In this document: positions 14,201 to 29,200 of the stretch, one piece after another | How positions within the stretch are numbered: the first letter of the stretch is position 1 | How the letters are laid out: each line of letters starts with the position of its first letter | DNA from: Numenius arquata | Taxonomy: Eukaryota > Chordata > Aves > Charadriiformes > Scolopacidae | Direction of reading: 5' to 3' | Assembly (NCBI RefSeq): GCF_964106895.1 | Contig: NC_133576.1 | Coordinates: forward strand, 42,689,059-42,753,058 | Length of the DNA: 64,000 bases | Position numbers and translations under genes: made by a program | Notes under the pieces: generated by a model | The model's database searches: none | What the model was told of the DNA's origin: nothing | The model's input: only the letters and a program-made list of their open reading frames with translations

Positions 14201-17200
14201 AACTGTTTAATCAAATACTTCAAGAACACACTTACAAGCTTGCCAGTTCCTTTGCCGTGCTTCATCATAGAACTGACGTAATATAAGGAAGTCAATAACA
14301 TCTGGCATATCATGGTATCTAGAAATAAAAAAAAAAAAAAAAAATCCTTTCCATGTATGTGCCTTTGGGCTTTAGCAAGAAGCTTATAAAGAAATGTACT
14401 TTTACTTCTCAGAAAAATAAAGATGAACATACCTGATGGAAAATGATTTGTCTGTATGTTTTCCGGTGGCATGATCTATAAAGGCAAGCTTGAGGCAACA
14501 CAATGTGGGAGGACCAACTTCGTATCTAATTCCAACAATTTTTACCAATTCCTGATCCTACAGGTAAGAACAAACAGTTTCAGCAAGTATTACCTTCCGG
14601 ACTATGCACAGAACTACTAATTTAATATTATTTAACCCGGCACATTAATTGTGCCTGCATCCAAAAAGCCAAAAATACTGAAAATGTATTTGAGATTTCA
14701 ATGGAAGACAGTCCGTCAGACGTGGCAATTTTAACACAGATATTTACATTTGGACTTCCCACAGGTAACTTTGAAGATACTCTGGTAATTGAAGACACTT
14801 TCCCCTGTTGTTTCCATAAGGAAACATTATGGGAAACAGCATAACCTCAAAAAAAAAAAAAAAAATCAATGTTTTGCCACCAGTGTAATACAAATCTTCA
14901 TTCACAGACCTCTAGTAATGAACTCACACTATCATCAATGCAGACCTACCCTAAGGACTACTTTTCTCCATGGCTCCTTGTGTGGATTCAGTTCATAAAT
15001 GTTATTTCTTCTAACTGCTTCAATGTAAGCTTCATGTCCTTGGCGGAAATATATTACCTAAAACCAAAACACCAAACAAAAGGAAACCAAACAGTAAATA
15101 TTATCCTGTATTTAGTAACTATAATAATGTTATTTCACACAAGCATTTAAAGATTTTAATCAATATTCCTACCTCATCGCCCATCTGAGGAACAAAAGGG
15201 GATCTTCGAAGAGCTGTGTCTGTTATCCAAACAGGAGGATGCCAATCATAGGAAAATTCTAAGTTCACTGGTTCTGTTGTAGCATTAGCCTTCACATTTA
15301 ATAGAGAGCAAAATTAGACATATTGGATGTACTGCTGACATGACATCAACATAACTCATTCCATTTTAATTTGCTTAACTTATAAAAAACTAACCTACAT
15401 TTCCAAAATGTTTAGCAAAACTCCTTCACGGAATTGTAACTGTATTTGTAGTACTAATACTATGCATTCCTTTCCTATATGAAGACTTGAGTGAGCAAGA
15501 TTACTATTATGCAGGTCTTAAGAGAAACAAAGTTTTAAATTTAGATGGCAGTCTCAGTGCCCAATTAAAAGTCTATCAAGTTGCAAGAAACTATTTGAAG
15601 ACGAAAAATTGTGAGAGATATTGCACAGTAAATACCCATATTAAAACAGTTCCAAAAATAATATTTTAACAATACTTGGAAGAAAGTGAAAGGATAGAAA
15701 GACACCAAAATTACCCCAAGCATTAAAAAAACCTCACCATATATTTTCCCCTTTATGGTAGAAAACACCAAATAATAGGTATTGTAACTTAAAATATAGT
15801 TCTTGTAACTTAAAAAATTAAAAATTCAACCCAAGTATAAATGGTGACCATAAATACAGTGACTATATCCCCTAAGTTTTCAAAAAGACACGTTACTTAA
15901 AACTAGACCATTTAACAGGGTTTTAGTCTAATATTCTGTACAGCTTTTTAATAATCACATTTCCCCTTTGATACCAGCAACCTTGAGAACCCTTTTTAAT
16001 TAAAAAGTGAAAATGACTTCACTTGGAATGCTGATTCTTACATACAAATCAGCAGATAACTTGCATTTTGAATGGTCCCAAATTAAGGGTACACTGTAAT
16101 GTAGTGATACCATCATCTTGTCCAACAACAATAACAATTACTTTAACAGTGAAGAGGTCTAAAAATCTAAGAGAGAAATTCCTTAAAAAGTGAGTAGAAG
16201 AAATTAACTGGATACCTCCTCCTGCTTCTTTGGTTTGGGCTTTTTTCTCCTTTTTCTTCTTCTTCTCTTTGGAGGAGATGATTTCTCTGCTGATACTTCA
16301 TCTTCTGAAGTACTGCAATATCTGATAGCTTTGCGTCGAGAAGTCCGTACTGGAGGTTGTAGGTTAATCCCTGCATCAGCAATCCAGTCAGAGTACCTAC
16401 TTGAAGAATCACTATCCGTAGTGGATGGGGTCAGGGAAAATACAAACAGAGAACCAAGTTGTCAATATGCCAGAATGCTAAAGTCTCTGCAGATATAGGT
16501 TGCTGTTGAAAGCACTATCAAAAGAACTAAAATTACTTTGACCTGTTGTAACAATTACTTCACTTGATGTTTAACATAATTTTTGGGAACACACTAATTC
16601 AAAGCATGTTTTTTTTAAAAATTAGAATTCATTAAGTCTGGTGCATTCTAAAAAAATCAGTAATTTTATTCAAGAAAGTTGTGCAATGAAATTCCGGACT
16701 AGTTAAGAGCTCTCCCTAAGACGACACTAGCGAAACACTACTTAAATTCTTTAAAAACAGTTATGCAAATCTCACCGGTACACATTCGCTTTTTTTCTCT
16801 CTCTCAGTATTTTTTAGTTCTACTACCACAGAGTTCTAGAAAGAATATCTAAAAAAGCCATAGTAAAGTTATTAAAATCTAGAACTTCAGTTCTCAATAA
16901 AATTGCAACCTTATCAAAATTAAGATTTTTTTTCCAACCATTTTTCCAAGAGCAAGCAACTGACTGTTGCTTCATTATTAAAAAACAAAACAAAAAACCC
17001 TACTCCTCAAAAATCAAAAGAACAAAGCACCCTATAAAAAACAAGAGTTCCAGACTATCTTCCTTCTCCTTGCCAACTAGTAAAAAAAGCCAAATTATTT
17101 GAAACTACATTAAAAGACAGCAACGCTTTGGTGAAGTGGAATACTGAATAACAATACAGTGTGTCAGTACAGTACCCTACAAAGCATTATTACATACAAA

Positions 17201-20200
17201 GCACACCAGAACTTCCATACTTTTAACTTGCCAAAATTCAAGTAAAACTCGTTACACTAGAAGCTGGGATTTGTTGGTTCTCTTTTACCTAGAACTATTA
17301 CTGTTGCTTTTCTTATCACTTCTCCATTCTTCCTCTTCATCAGATGAGCCAGAACCCTCACTTTCTTCAGCTTCCTGAGTTTAAAAATATACAGAGTCAA
17401 TCTAAAACCTTCTCACAGCACATGTTCTAAGGGTTTAAAATAAAGAACACATTCTCCATGTCTACATGTTATCAAGTTAGGAAGAAATTTGGTAAAAAGA
17501 GTTGTTAAAATGGAAATTAAAGTAGTTCTTTTCTGTAGCTGATTTCAACTTACCCTATTAACCTCAGGAGTGCACTATTAATCAATTTCTGTATATTCAC
17601 TCACATTTCATTAGCAACATGTGGATCCACCTGCTGTAGCCACTCTTGACAAAGCAACACTTCTGTCCCCCCTACCGTATGACAGTTCTATTTTTTTTAT
17701 AGTCTAAGGATAAGGTCACATTGTTTATCAGAACAAAGTGGTGGGCGATTTAGAGTCCTTCAAATTCCAGATTCATGATGCTGTGATTAGGTCATGTAAA
17801 AGTACACAATAAAATCTAGCACATTAAAATGTAAAGGAAGAATTGAAAGATTGCAAAAGAAACAAATCAAAGAAAACTATCACATCTCCCATCCACACAC
17901 AACACGGGTATATTCTGTTACAGGAGTAGCACTTCTATGATTTTTTTTTTTCATAAGTTATGCAAGTTAAAATCAGGTGATTTTTCTGATTTTAGTATCA
18001 GCTGATTGACAAAGTACTAATTGAGTGTATTTATGCATATATTTAAATGCAAAACTAAACAGTGAAGATCTTTATGGTCTCTTCCAACTCTAAAAATTCA
18101 GTGAAAAATTCAGTTAAGATGCTCTAACATGCTCTGGGCAATCCTGCTTCAGCAGGGGAGTTGGACTAGATGATCTTTACGGTCCCTTCCAACTCTAAAA
18201 ATTCAGTGAAAAATTCAGTGAAAGATACATCAAAATATATTACAACTCAAGTAATTTCTTGATTGTTGTTCAAAAATCTATTTGCATTAATTTCATGCTT
18301 TAAATGTGTTTTACATAACTGAAATGACTATAATGACTTGCTTGTCTCAAGTTATATGTTGTCAAGCAAAAAGAAGAGTAAGAAAAGATTTCACTTGCAA
18401 CTTCAAGTTCAAGACTGTTGGAATTAATCCAACTGATTATTTCTTTGACATTTTCAGAGTAACAAAGTTAACAGTCTTCCCTCTAAGATCTGTTCATACA
18501 GTGAATATTGTTCATCCTGTACACTAAGCCAGTTCTTCTCTTTTATCCTACGTTTAAAACAAATAAACAAAATTTACATCAAAGCTCAGCTTCTTATAGT
18601 ATTGCTAGTTGTAGTTTTATTAGATCTAACATCACTTCTTCAAAAATATTTAAGGATATGTACCATTTACAGGACAGTGTACATACTCTCCTATTTGCAT
18701 TTTTTGCTTTGGATTTGACAGGTGCCAGAAGTCTCCTGTTAACTCCCCTTCCACCCTATTCCCAAAACAAGGAAAACTTGAACTTTTTATTAAATTTAAG
18801 TGATCTATTGTTTGTAAACACGTAGGATTTTTTTGTTAAGAGGCTAGGAGAAGAAAGTCCATTTCTAAAGTATGTAATTCTTCATCTTACTTACAAAATG
18901 ATCTTATCTCCTCAATGTTCCCCGTTTTGTTCACCATTCTTCCTTAACAAAGTAAGTGACTAGTCCAATAAGGCCGACCTTCTCTACTACTTCCACTAAG
19001 GAAGGAGTAGAGACACTTCACCTTTCCCAGTTTGAGACTATTTCCTTGTGTGCAAGGCAAGACAACTGTAGTCCAAGAAGTCCTACCACTGATTTACAGC
19101 ATCTGATAACACAACAGTCAAAAGCTCCTGCTACCCACAGCAAAGTCCTGTTTCACCCCAAGCCAGGACTCAGCCAGGATAAAGAGACTGTGGAAGAATC
19201 ACATTATCAGGCCGTAACAACGCATTATCAAGAACCTCCGAAACTTCCAGTTTTAGGTGCATGCACAAATTTGGAAGGTTTTCACAGGGAAATAGCAAAA
19301 CGCATCCAAAATCCAAACTTCACGTTAAGCCAATCTTGTCATTGTACATCAGTTTTTTGCCTTGGGCTGTGGATTTGCTTTAAAAGACTCTCAGCAAAAA
19401 TAGTTCACCCGTTTTATAAAAAGACTGCCATCATTAAAGTAACTAGGTTTCAGAAGTGCTAACAACAACGACACTTCCAGATATACTTTCCCTGGTAAAA
19501 GAGGGGTTTGGTTTTTTGTTTGCTTGCTTGTTTTAGGAGACAAAAGGCACACTTACACTAAACTTCACTTACTGAGGAACTCAAGTTCAAAATAGAGAAC
19601 TCGGAAAAGAACTTACCTGCTCTATCAAGCCAAAACAGTTATCTCTTTCTTCATCAGAAGACTCCAGCTGTTCAATGTTATGCCGTGTTCGGTAATTGCG
19701 GTATTTCCGTCTATGCAGTCTACGCTTAGATTGTATTAATGAAGACTCAGAGTCACTCTAATTTACATAAGAAGTGAAGAAAAAAAAAAGTTAATGTAAA
19801 AGTATGTGGCAAACTTTTATGGGGGTGAAAGGGTGGCTAAAAGCACTGCTGAAGGCAAAAACTGAAAGGACCTCATCACATCAGTCTGATCACATCAAAA
19901 CTCCTTTTCACAAGAAATAATTTTCCTGTAAGCCAATAGTTTTAAATTTGCTGATCCATTTAGTAGTTGTTCTAAGAAATCGCTCTTAATAAACTACTGT
20001 AAGCAATACGTCCATTCACATTACCTGATAAATATATTTACAGAATCAAGACATTAACTGCCTACAATGTGCAATTCTGAGAGGACCAGAAATCCACAAC
20101 TCCCTCCAGTTAAGGGGATCATCCAATAGAATTCTTGCATCAAATTGTTTTGTACTGCAAGACACAGTGAACCAGGCAACTATCTCACAAAAGCAGACCA

Positions 20201-23200
20201 AGAACTAGTTTTTCCTTCTTAATGATCTATTGAAAAAATAGGTAATGAAAAAAAAAAATCATTCAAAACAAGGAAAGTCTGAAAAAGTTGCCCCATACAC
20301 AAAACATTGCCATCTAAGGTAAAATGACAAGGAAAAAGCGATATAGCCTATAACTCTTCAAATATAGAACCTTGAACATTCTCATTTGCACCTCAATGCT
20401 TTAGCCTAGACCTGCAACAACTGCCTTTGAAACTTCAACTTCAATAAAACTAGAATGGCCTGAAATCAAGCCTGCCTTTAAAAATTACTACGAAATACCT
20501 TCGGTGGAAGGAGGCAAGACAAAGAAAAAAAATTCTAGGTATTTGTAAAAATAAATCAAAACTTGTCCATTGCAACAAGTGGAAGCTGAATCAGCAGAAA
20601 CCTTTGAGGGTCATCCATTCGGAAACATCTGCTATCATTTTTTTAAACCATGTCTTATTCCTGGAAGCTGCTGCATACCTTTTCCAATGACTCAAATGAC
20701 TTTTTCTTCTCTGTTGCATAAAGATCTCTCTCTTCTTCCCCTTTGGCAATTCGATATTCTTCCTGCTTCCTACAAGAAAGTAATGAACATCTAATTCTAC
20801 ATCTGTTTTGACAATGCTGAAAAGTTATAAGGTCCATTCTCTTTAAAGTATCTAAAAAACCCTAATTCCATTACATTATTAATTTCAGACATCATTATTA
20901 CTCAAACATCTATAACATATGTCCTCTCATTTCCAGATAGAGTAAAGAAGATGGATATTAAGGAAGTCTTCCCTGCAAATATCAGAATATAATAAACTTT
21001 TTCAGTCCCATTTTTAATCCACATTTTTCCCTTTTTTTCCTACCTCCCAACACTGGGAAAGCTTTTTGAAAATTTCAGAGATGTGGCAGCACATATAGCT
21101 GCACCACTAAAAAGAAATATTTAACTACCAATATTAAGCCTCCTTTTCACGGATGCATACTGATAGAACTTTTGAAAGCAGCTAACTGTTTTAGCATTTC
21201 AAGAGCCCAGTTCAGCTTCTGGTCATAGCACATCATCCCCCCAAAGTCTCATAAAAGCACAACCTCTTTGATCTCTTTCATGTAAATCAATTTAATCTAT
21301 ATCCCTTCATTTTGGAAAATTAAAAAGATCTAGGTAATCCAGCTGTCCTTTAAGTTGACTTAGAATATTGAAGTATGTGAGAATTATTCTCTATGAAACT
21401 AGAGCAACCTCCACTTACTTTTATTGAATGAACTTTACCATTGACAGTTTTTAAGCACAACTGACCGTAATACTGAATTATTTCAGTTTCTACCACATAT
21501 CTACTTTAGCTTAGGTCTAATAGCACTAGATTTAGAAAAAACATGATGAGTTCTCTCTAGTCATATCTGCAGCCCAGTAACCTGTCTACAGACCTGAGTA
21601 AGCTTGGTGGTATTTCTGGTACAACAACTCTTCGTCTCCAAGCCTGCAGGTCTCGCTCAGTGGCCATCTGACTTCGTGGAGCATTCTGATGCATCTGACG
21701 CACACCTTCAACTTGCCCACTACGTCGCAGACCAATATTAGGAGGAGACTGGATGTCGAAACTTGGTCTTCTAAAAGCTAAAATATAGAAACAAAAACAT
21801 TTTTTCCAGACTACATAGAATTGGAGCCCTGTTTCTTTCTACTACAAGATAAAAAATTAATACCTGACACATTTTTATCTTCACAATTGTAAGTACAGGA
21901 CTAAATGACTAGTTATCACCTTCAGGAAATTATGTGTCTTGTAGAAAATACCGTGAGATTACACATATACTTTTAAAATGGTTATTTCTACTACTATTTT
22001 AATACAGTGAAAGGATGTATAATGTGACAGAGGTGTTCTTCTGAAACGATTTCAGGCAGCTCTAAGGCTAATGAGTTCTCAAAAGCACTTTTATGTAGCT
22101 GAGCTTATGTAATTAAAACTACAAGGACACAGATCAGAAGAGTGGTTTTAATCTGTAGAGAAGGAAGAGGGGAACCCAGTTTGCATAATGGTAAAATACT
22201 AATTTTGCAAACTTTAGAAGAGAATAAATGCAGCTCCTGTAACTGTTGAGTAGTCTACAAATATTATTAAATATGCAGCACTCTGCAAGAAATACAAGTA
22301 ACGCTCTTTAAAAGGAAAAGCTAAAGGCTTTGTTTTGTAACTTAATCATAGGAGTGGCAATGTTTTAGTAATAAAAAGATCTTAACAAGATATCCCTATG
22401 TTAAGGGAATCTAAGCCCCCCAAATAACACTAAAGTTAAAACCTGTCTGAAGTATTTCATACAGTGTAATAAAAACAGTCAGAACAATTACTTAAGAATT
22501 TATCAGCAAGTACTAACCTCTTCTAGGTGTTCCTTCCCCATTTTGTAGACCACTTGAAGCAGATTCTTGATCGGCTCCAGTTCTTTGATCTTGTTCTAGC
22601 TGCAATTGTCTAATCATGCCATCGAGAATGCTGGGCTCCAAGCCTTGGTCATCCTGATCAACTGTCTGTTGACCTATAACTTGTTCAACCACTTCCCCGT
22701 CACCTTGCAAGTTTAATACAAATAAAACGAATGGATTTAGTTAACTAACTGACTATAGCAAATGATCTCATTGTTCACATCAGTGAGACATGTTCTACAA
22801 CTAGACACAATGAAAACCATGCTTGAAATTATTCCAATTGCTTAATCCAAATAAAACATTTATGGAGTCTACAACTCCAACACAGTTTGTGCATGTCAGT
22901 GCCTGCAGAAAAGAACCAAGACATCCACTTGAACAACCAATTTTTATTTTTTGGCTTGTTTAAAAATCATATTCACTGTGGGACCTTTCAGCATCTTTAG
23001 TAAACATAAACACACAATGGCTAGCATGTGAGAAAACAATGGCATTTTTAAACCACCTATATCATGTCTACTCTGCTCCCATTCAAAATGACTACAGTAA
23101 CTCTAACTTCTGGATGTAGGTCTTTTGTGAAATTGTTCTTACTTGTTGCTACATATCCAAGTTGAGGAATCAAATGTTCATCAGCACAATTCTCTCTTCC

Positions 23201-26200
23201 TGGCACCAATCTTTGATATTTTGTTGGATGAGGGTTTCCATCCACATCTACTAAGAAGGGAGGGGGCATGAGATGAGGTGCCTGTTGAGTCTGCTCATCT
23301 AGGACATAATTGTTAGAGTCTCGAATAAGTGGCCTATAGTCAGTATGGAAGAACATCTGATCAGGAATCTAGAAAGAAATAAAGTTTTTATGTTATCAAT
23401 TTGAAAAAAAAAAAAGCTAAATAACAGAGAAGAACAAGTGACACTAAAATATCTAAAATCTCCTGAAAGGTAAAAGAAAGGGCAAGTTGCCAGTAACTTT
23501 TAAAAAGAGAGTTATATATAGCTACAATTAACCTACATGGGTGTTGCAGCACTCCTGTTTTTTGATAGTGGTTTTGCAGGCAACAAAATGCTTTTAGAAA
23601 ACAATAACTGAAGTAACTTAAAGCAGAAGCACTGCTTACATTTAAAAATATTTTACATATAATTTATTTTTTTTCCCTACACAATTAAGAAACACTTCCT
23701 TGGCTTCCATGCAAGGAAATAATTGTCTTAAGTTCAACATAAGCTCTCAAAATAAAGTTCTTTCTTAGTCATGCAATATCCACCAGGAATTTCTTCTGCA
23801 ACAAAAACAGCCTATTAAATCCATGCAGCTGAAGGAAAACAGTTACACAAGTATTAGATCACAGTCAGAATTTTGCTCCTAGCAATGACGAGCAAGATGA
23901 AGAAAATAAGTTTCAATTTCAGCTAAGAATGTAGAGCAAGAAAAAAATAGTTCTATAAAATGACAAACATGGAATTACCATTGCAACTTTAAAAAAACTG
24001 AGGGGGAAGCAAAGAAAAGCATAGGCTAGAACTGCACTTTTGAGAGCTATTTTGAAAAAACGGAAACACATGTATTTAGCAAAACAAAAAGGGAACAGGC
24101 TGATAAATGTTTTGCTTTTTTGAATCTATCGCATGCACATTTTTCTAACGCTTCAAAAGCCAGTATTGGATAAATATTTACTTTTACTTATTAAAATAAG
24201 CTTGAATAAGGAAAGGCCTAAAGAACTGTAAGTTATAACTGAAATAAACCAGCAAATTATTCCTAACACACAAACAAGTCAGCTTTTTTGTTAATTAGGC
24301 AGCAGTGCAATAAACTATTTTCAGAAATAGAAGTCGTTTCTTTCAAGAAAGAGACTGAACAATTAACATGCAAATTAGCTAGCTGGAAGAAGAAAATGCA
24401 TTCCAGAAAAGTTTCTGAAAGCTACTCTGAAGGGAATGTTAAGACACTGGTTGTTTCTGCTGTGTCAGGACCATACGCACAAGAGAACTCTCAGCCATCA
24501 AGGAACCCATTATATTTAGATCCTGTACCCATACAAAACTCTTTTTTACATATGATGTTTTAGAGGAATGAACGTAACTAATCTAATTTCAGTTAGAAGC
24601 TTGAATAAACAGTTTTAATAAAAAGCTGAACTTACCTTTTCATAAGGTCTGCTACAGCCAAAACCAAATATCAGTAGATGCCCATGAGAATCTGTACATG
24701 CAAAATGCTGCCCATCTGGTGAAAATTTACAGTCAAAAACAGCACCATGTCCTTGGCCTTCGATCTAGATTGAAAGAAAGAAACTCAAGACTATTTGACC
24801 AATTTTTTTGAGCAAACAATAATGAAGCATCAAAAATTAATTACTGTCTCAAAAGCACTCACGCAACTCTTAAAATAACTCCATCAAAGCACAAATAATC
24901 TCATTACTTCAGTTTATTTATTTTCCCCGATATGTAAATTTACATCCCGAATCACACAGTTTTAAAAGATGCATTAAAGGCTATGGAAACTTACTGTTAA
25001 AAAAAAAAAAGTTTTTTGAGGCTTTTTAGCTGTTAGTATATTGCTTCAAAGTAAATTGCAGCTAACAGATACTGATTTTGTTAAACCACTTTCAAGAAAA
25101 GCACACGGAATCTTAAAGCTAAAGAAAAAAACAAACATCACTTCGCTATTGACTGTAAACAGAAAAAAAATATTAAAAAATTAACATGAACACTGGATCA
25201 TAACTTAAGCCTCAGAGAAAATAACCTAAAGTGTTGATCATGAGCAATCAAATGGAGTGGGAATGTCATGGGAGCTCTCAAGAAGAACTGTGCCAATCCA
25301 ATAATGCTTAGGGTAATAATACTATCATTTTTAAGACAGTTGAGAGTACAAGTATTTGTCCATAAGACTCTTGAAATAATGGTCCTTTCAGTCTTTTAGA
25401 TGGCACCTCATCTCAAGGAAAACTATGAATGAGCTGCAAGATGATCTTTAGGAACAAAGAGTGGAAAAGCGCTGTTGTCAACTATTTACAACACCTCACA
25501 GACCAAGAAGTCCTAATCAGCTGGTGAAGTTTGAAGAGCTCAGATATTGACAATAATGAAAGTAAAGTCCTGCTCTGCTCCCCCGCATCTCACACCCAAC
25601 CCCAACCGCACATTCTTACAACTCAGCTTCTTTGTCTCGGAACTTACCAAGACATCCCTAACCAAATTCAACTCAGAAGCCCTACAGGAAAGTAGCAGTA
25701 AAAGGAAGTGGGGAATACTTTTGCAGCAAATTAGTGAACTGATTCAGCTTAGTAAAAGGTCCAGTGAGAGGCATCTGATTCAAAGTGGAGAATGGAAGCG
25801 GGCAGCTGAGAGCAGACAAGAGAGGCAATCCCAGTCCTCCCTTTCTGCAACATCAAACTGTTAAAACTGGCTCCTGGTCACTTTGCACCCACAGTTACAA
25901 TAACCAAGAAATTCAGAAGTAAAAGCTCCAGAGAAACTCATAAATTTTGATAGTTTGGGGTTTTATGGTGGGTTTTGGTTGCTTGGGTTTTTTTCACCCA
26001 AAAGAGTGTGTGGGCTGGGGACAATTTCTTAAACTAGTATATGAAGACACTGCTGTGTTCTGAGAAAAAAAAAACAAACAGGAGTTTAGAAATGGTCTTA
26101 CCATGTTAAAATAATGCTTTGTTTTTGTGCCTTTGGTAATGTCCCAGATAAAGATGTTGCCATCATGACCCGCAGACAACATTATCCTGGAATCAAAAGG

Positions 26201-29200
26201 ATGGGTCTCCAAGACAAATACTTCATCCGCGTGCCCCTAGAATTTAAAATTGGACATCACATGCAAATTAGAGAAGATAAATCCACATCAATAGGATACT
26301 TACAATAGAGACTCAAGTACTGTACTGTCCTCTCCTCACACTTCTGGAAAATTAGATCCCTACAAACTGCCTCCAAAAATATATGGACTTTTACAGATTC
26401 CACAGTATATCTTCTAAACTGCTACCCGTGGCACTCAAGTGGCGCAGAACCCCAGGCAGCCAAAAAGACTTCATTATTCTAAATTTAATACATTTCTAGA
26501 TTCAAGCAAAAACTCTAGAAATATGAAGCTTTTGTCAAGTGACAGTGAACTATTCAATGGACAAGTATGTTACTGCACAAAAATTTTTATTTATTCCACA
26601 GGGGAGACAAACTCCACACAGCAACTAGGGAAAGGATTGTTCAAACGCAGGAGGAAGCAGCTAGTTTTTGTTGAAAAAAAAATCCAGGAAACACTACACT
26701 TGCTTTATCATTTATACAGAGTTTTCAAGACAAATCAGATCTGATTAGGAACTCAACATGTACTTACCACTGCAATTCTAAGAAGACCATCTACTTCAAA
26801 AAGCAAGTAAAATTACATACCACCAAGTCATGAAGCAATTGTCCTGTACAGGAATTCCACACTTTGAGCAGATGATTATTCACAGCCGTAACGACATAGC
26901 TATCATTTTGGTTCCAAGCTATCATGGTTACTTTAGGCTTCATAAATTTGTCTTCTTCTGAACACATTTCACTGTTTTGAAGAGTTGAACAGGCATGAGA
27001 TTTTTAATTAGCCCATTTCAATCTCAAAATACTGAAAAATAACCTCCTGTCGCATGTTAATAATGAGACAAGGGAAGGGAAGTTAAGGATTAAATTTGTT
27101 TTGAAACTTTTGTCCATAAACTTCATTCTTTTTGAAGCAATCAACTATAAAGCAAATCCGGATTTCTAGCATACTTATGTCATAGGACATGATAACCTCT
27201 TTCCCATTTGAGATGCAGGGTGAAAAGGCTTTCCTTTTTCATGGAGTCTCGTCTCTTCTACAATTAAGAGTCCTAACATAAATCATTTAAAAATTTGGAC
27301 TTCTTACAGCCAATAGCTTTCCAACTAAAAACTGTTTCAGAACAGCTTTTTCCAACTAAAACCTGTTTTAGTAACTAACCTCTACATTAACTAAGCTTTT
27401 TTTCTGATTCCCAACATAACATAGTATTTTGTATTAACCTCAATCTACTGTCTCATTTTTCTCCCCAAAATACATTCATAGTATACTGTAACATTCCTTC
27501 TCAGCATCTTAGTCAACTGAAGGAACAAGCTTTCTTTGAAAGATAACTGTGTGAAGGTATCTATATTCCACGTCAACTAGTAGCCTCTCTTACAAAGACC
27601 CTTTCTCAACTATACACACCTACAATTGTACATATTAACCCAAAGAGATGCCACAGTCAAATCTCAAATATTAATACCTCCTCCCTTCTTAGTAAAACCA
27701 TTTCCCCCCCCTATGGCTGCATCACAAGAGCTTGCAATCAACCTCCAATCAACTAGTGTACCCAAGGTTTGTTTTCCGTGTTTGTTCCTTCCCTCATATA
27801 ATCACCTACAAATTCATTTCTGCATTTCAGTCTATAAAAGTTGACTGAACATTCTGTACTGCTTTAAATCATCTATCCTTCAGGTTTATTGAGTGCCATG
27901 TAATACCCTGATCTTCATCTGTAATAGCACTATTCAAACTGTGTGCCACCAGCATATCTCATTAATGTACTTTTTTAAAAAGTACAGAAGAATCAATGAA
28001 AATAGGCAGCAAGATCAGTCCTTGATGAAACAAACCTATTACCTGTCTTGACCTCTCCTGGAAAGAGGTTATCATCTACCTTATTTTTATTAATCTAAAA
28101 ACATTTCTCCTGTGACATGTCAGGCATCTGACTGAAATCCAGATAGAGAAGATCTACTGCACTTTCTGTTCACTTTTCTCCTTAACAAATAAAAGGTAAT
28201 TAATTTGGTACAGTGTACATTTGAAAGCTATACAAATATTTATGCTTTTATTCAAGCTCAGACTAAAATTTAGCAAGTTATTACATCACCAGAACACTCA
28301 TTTTACCCCCCCAAAGACCACACCACTTGATCATAATAGTACTAAGGCTCGCTCTAGTTTGACGGTAAGTTAAGTGCAGTTGATGAGTTTTTCAAAATTT
28401 CTGACTTTACATAACAGATAAAAAAAAAGACAACACTTCACCTACCCTGGTAATCGATCAGACATATCCAACAAAATACTCCTCCATTCTGCTTGCTCAA
28501 AACGCCAGATTCGAGCTGTTCCATCTCTGCTGCCACTTATAAACCTTGAAGAAGTTTTAAAAGATAGTTAATTCATTTTCAAAAGAATCTGCATGAAAGT
28601 ATATTCAGCGTTACACGCTACCACAATTTAAAACATTACAATGAAAGACTCATCGAAATGAAATCTTCAATTTGTGTGCAAGGGAATTCTTTACAGTTAC
28701 CTGTCCATTAACTTTCTTTCAAGAAGCACAGGAAAGAGTTTTTCTGAACTGAAAAACTGAATAAGTTTGTCAAAACAAAGAGAACAGAGAAGCAAGTTCC
28801 AGAAGTTAAACTCAATTCACAAAGTCATCCTCCACGCCTTCCCAATTACAATAATTCAGTGAAGTATTTAAAGTAAACCATTCTGAAATTGTAGAGTATC
28901 AGGTAGTGAAGTAGAGGAAAGAATATATCAGCACAGCAAAACCTGAGATGTTCCCACCCACAACTGTGCATAAAAGAGAAGACCACCAGTGGTTTACTTT
29001 AACAGTAACTGTGTAAACCACAGCAGTTCAGACTTCCATTTCACTAACTGCTGAACTATCACTGCAGCAGAATAGAAATTCATGAAGAGAGGAACTGAAA
29101 GAAACATTGTGAGACATCCAAAGATAATCTCCCCAGTCCATGAATCACAACCCTGAAAAAGAGAGATGACATACCTCCCACAGAAAAAGTTTGCATGCTA

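Larger units (their letters stand above)
10826..24635 (-). other. BRWD1: BRWD1 introns 16-28
   Basis: Introns 10826-13676 (with the probable ancient CR1), 13789-14235, 14319-14432, 14558-14949, 15058-15172, 15290-16215 (atypical splice signals), 16412-17288, 17375-19616 (with the duplicated CR1 tail and a 168-codon chance frame), 19758-20678, 20770-21593, 21778-22517, 22704-23142 and 23369-24635. The rest is unremarkable AT-rich sequence with short homopolymers. Confidence 0.8.

Noticed and set aside
25547..25864. 105-codon frame in BRWD1 intron 15
   Set aside because: No domain, on the strand opposite to the gene, and no transposon signature nearby.
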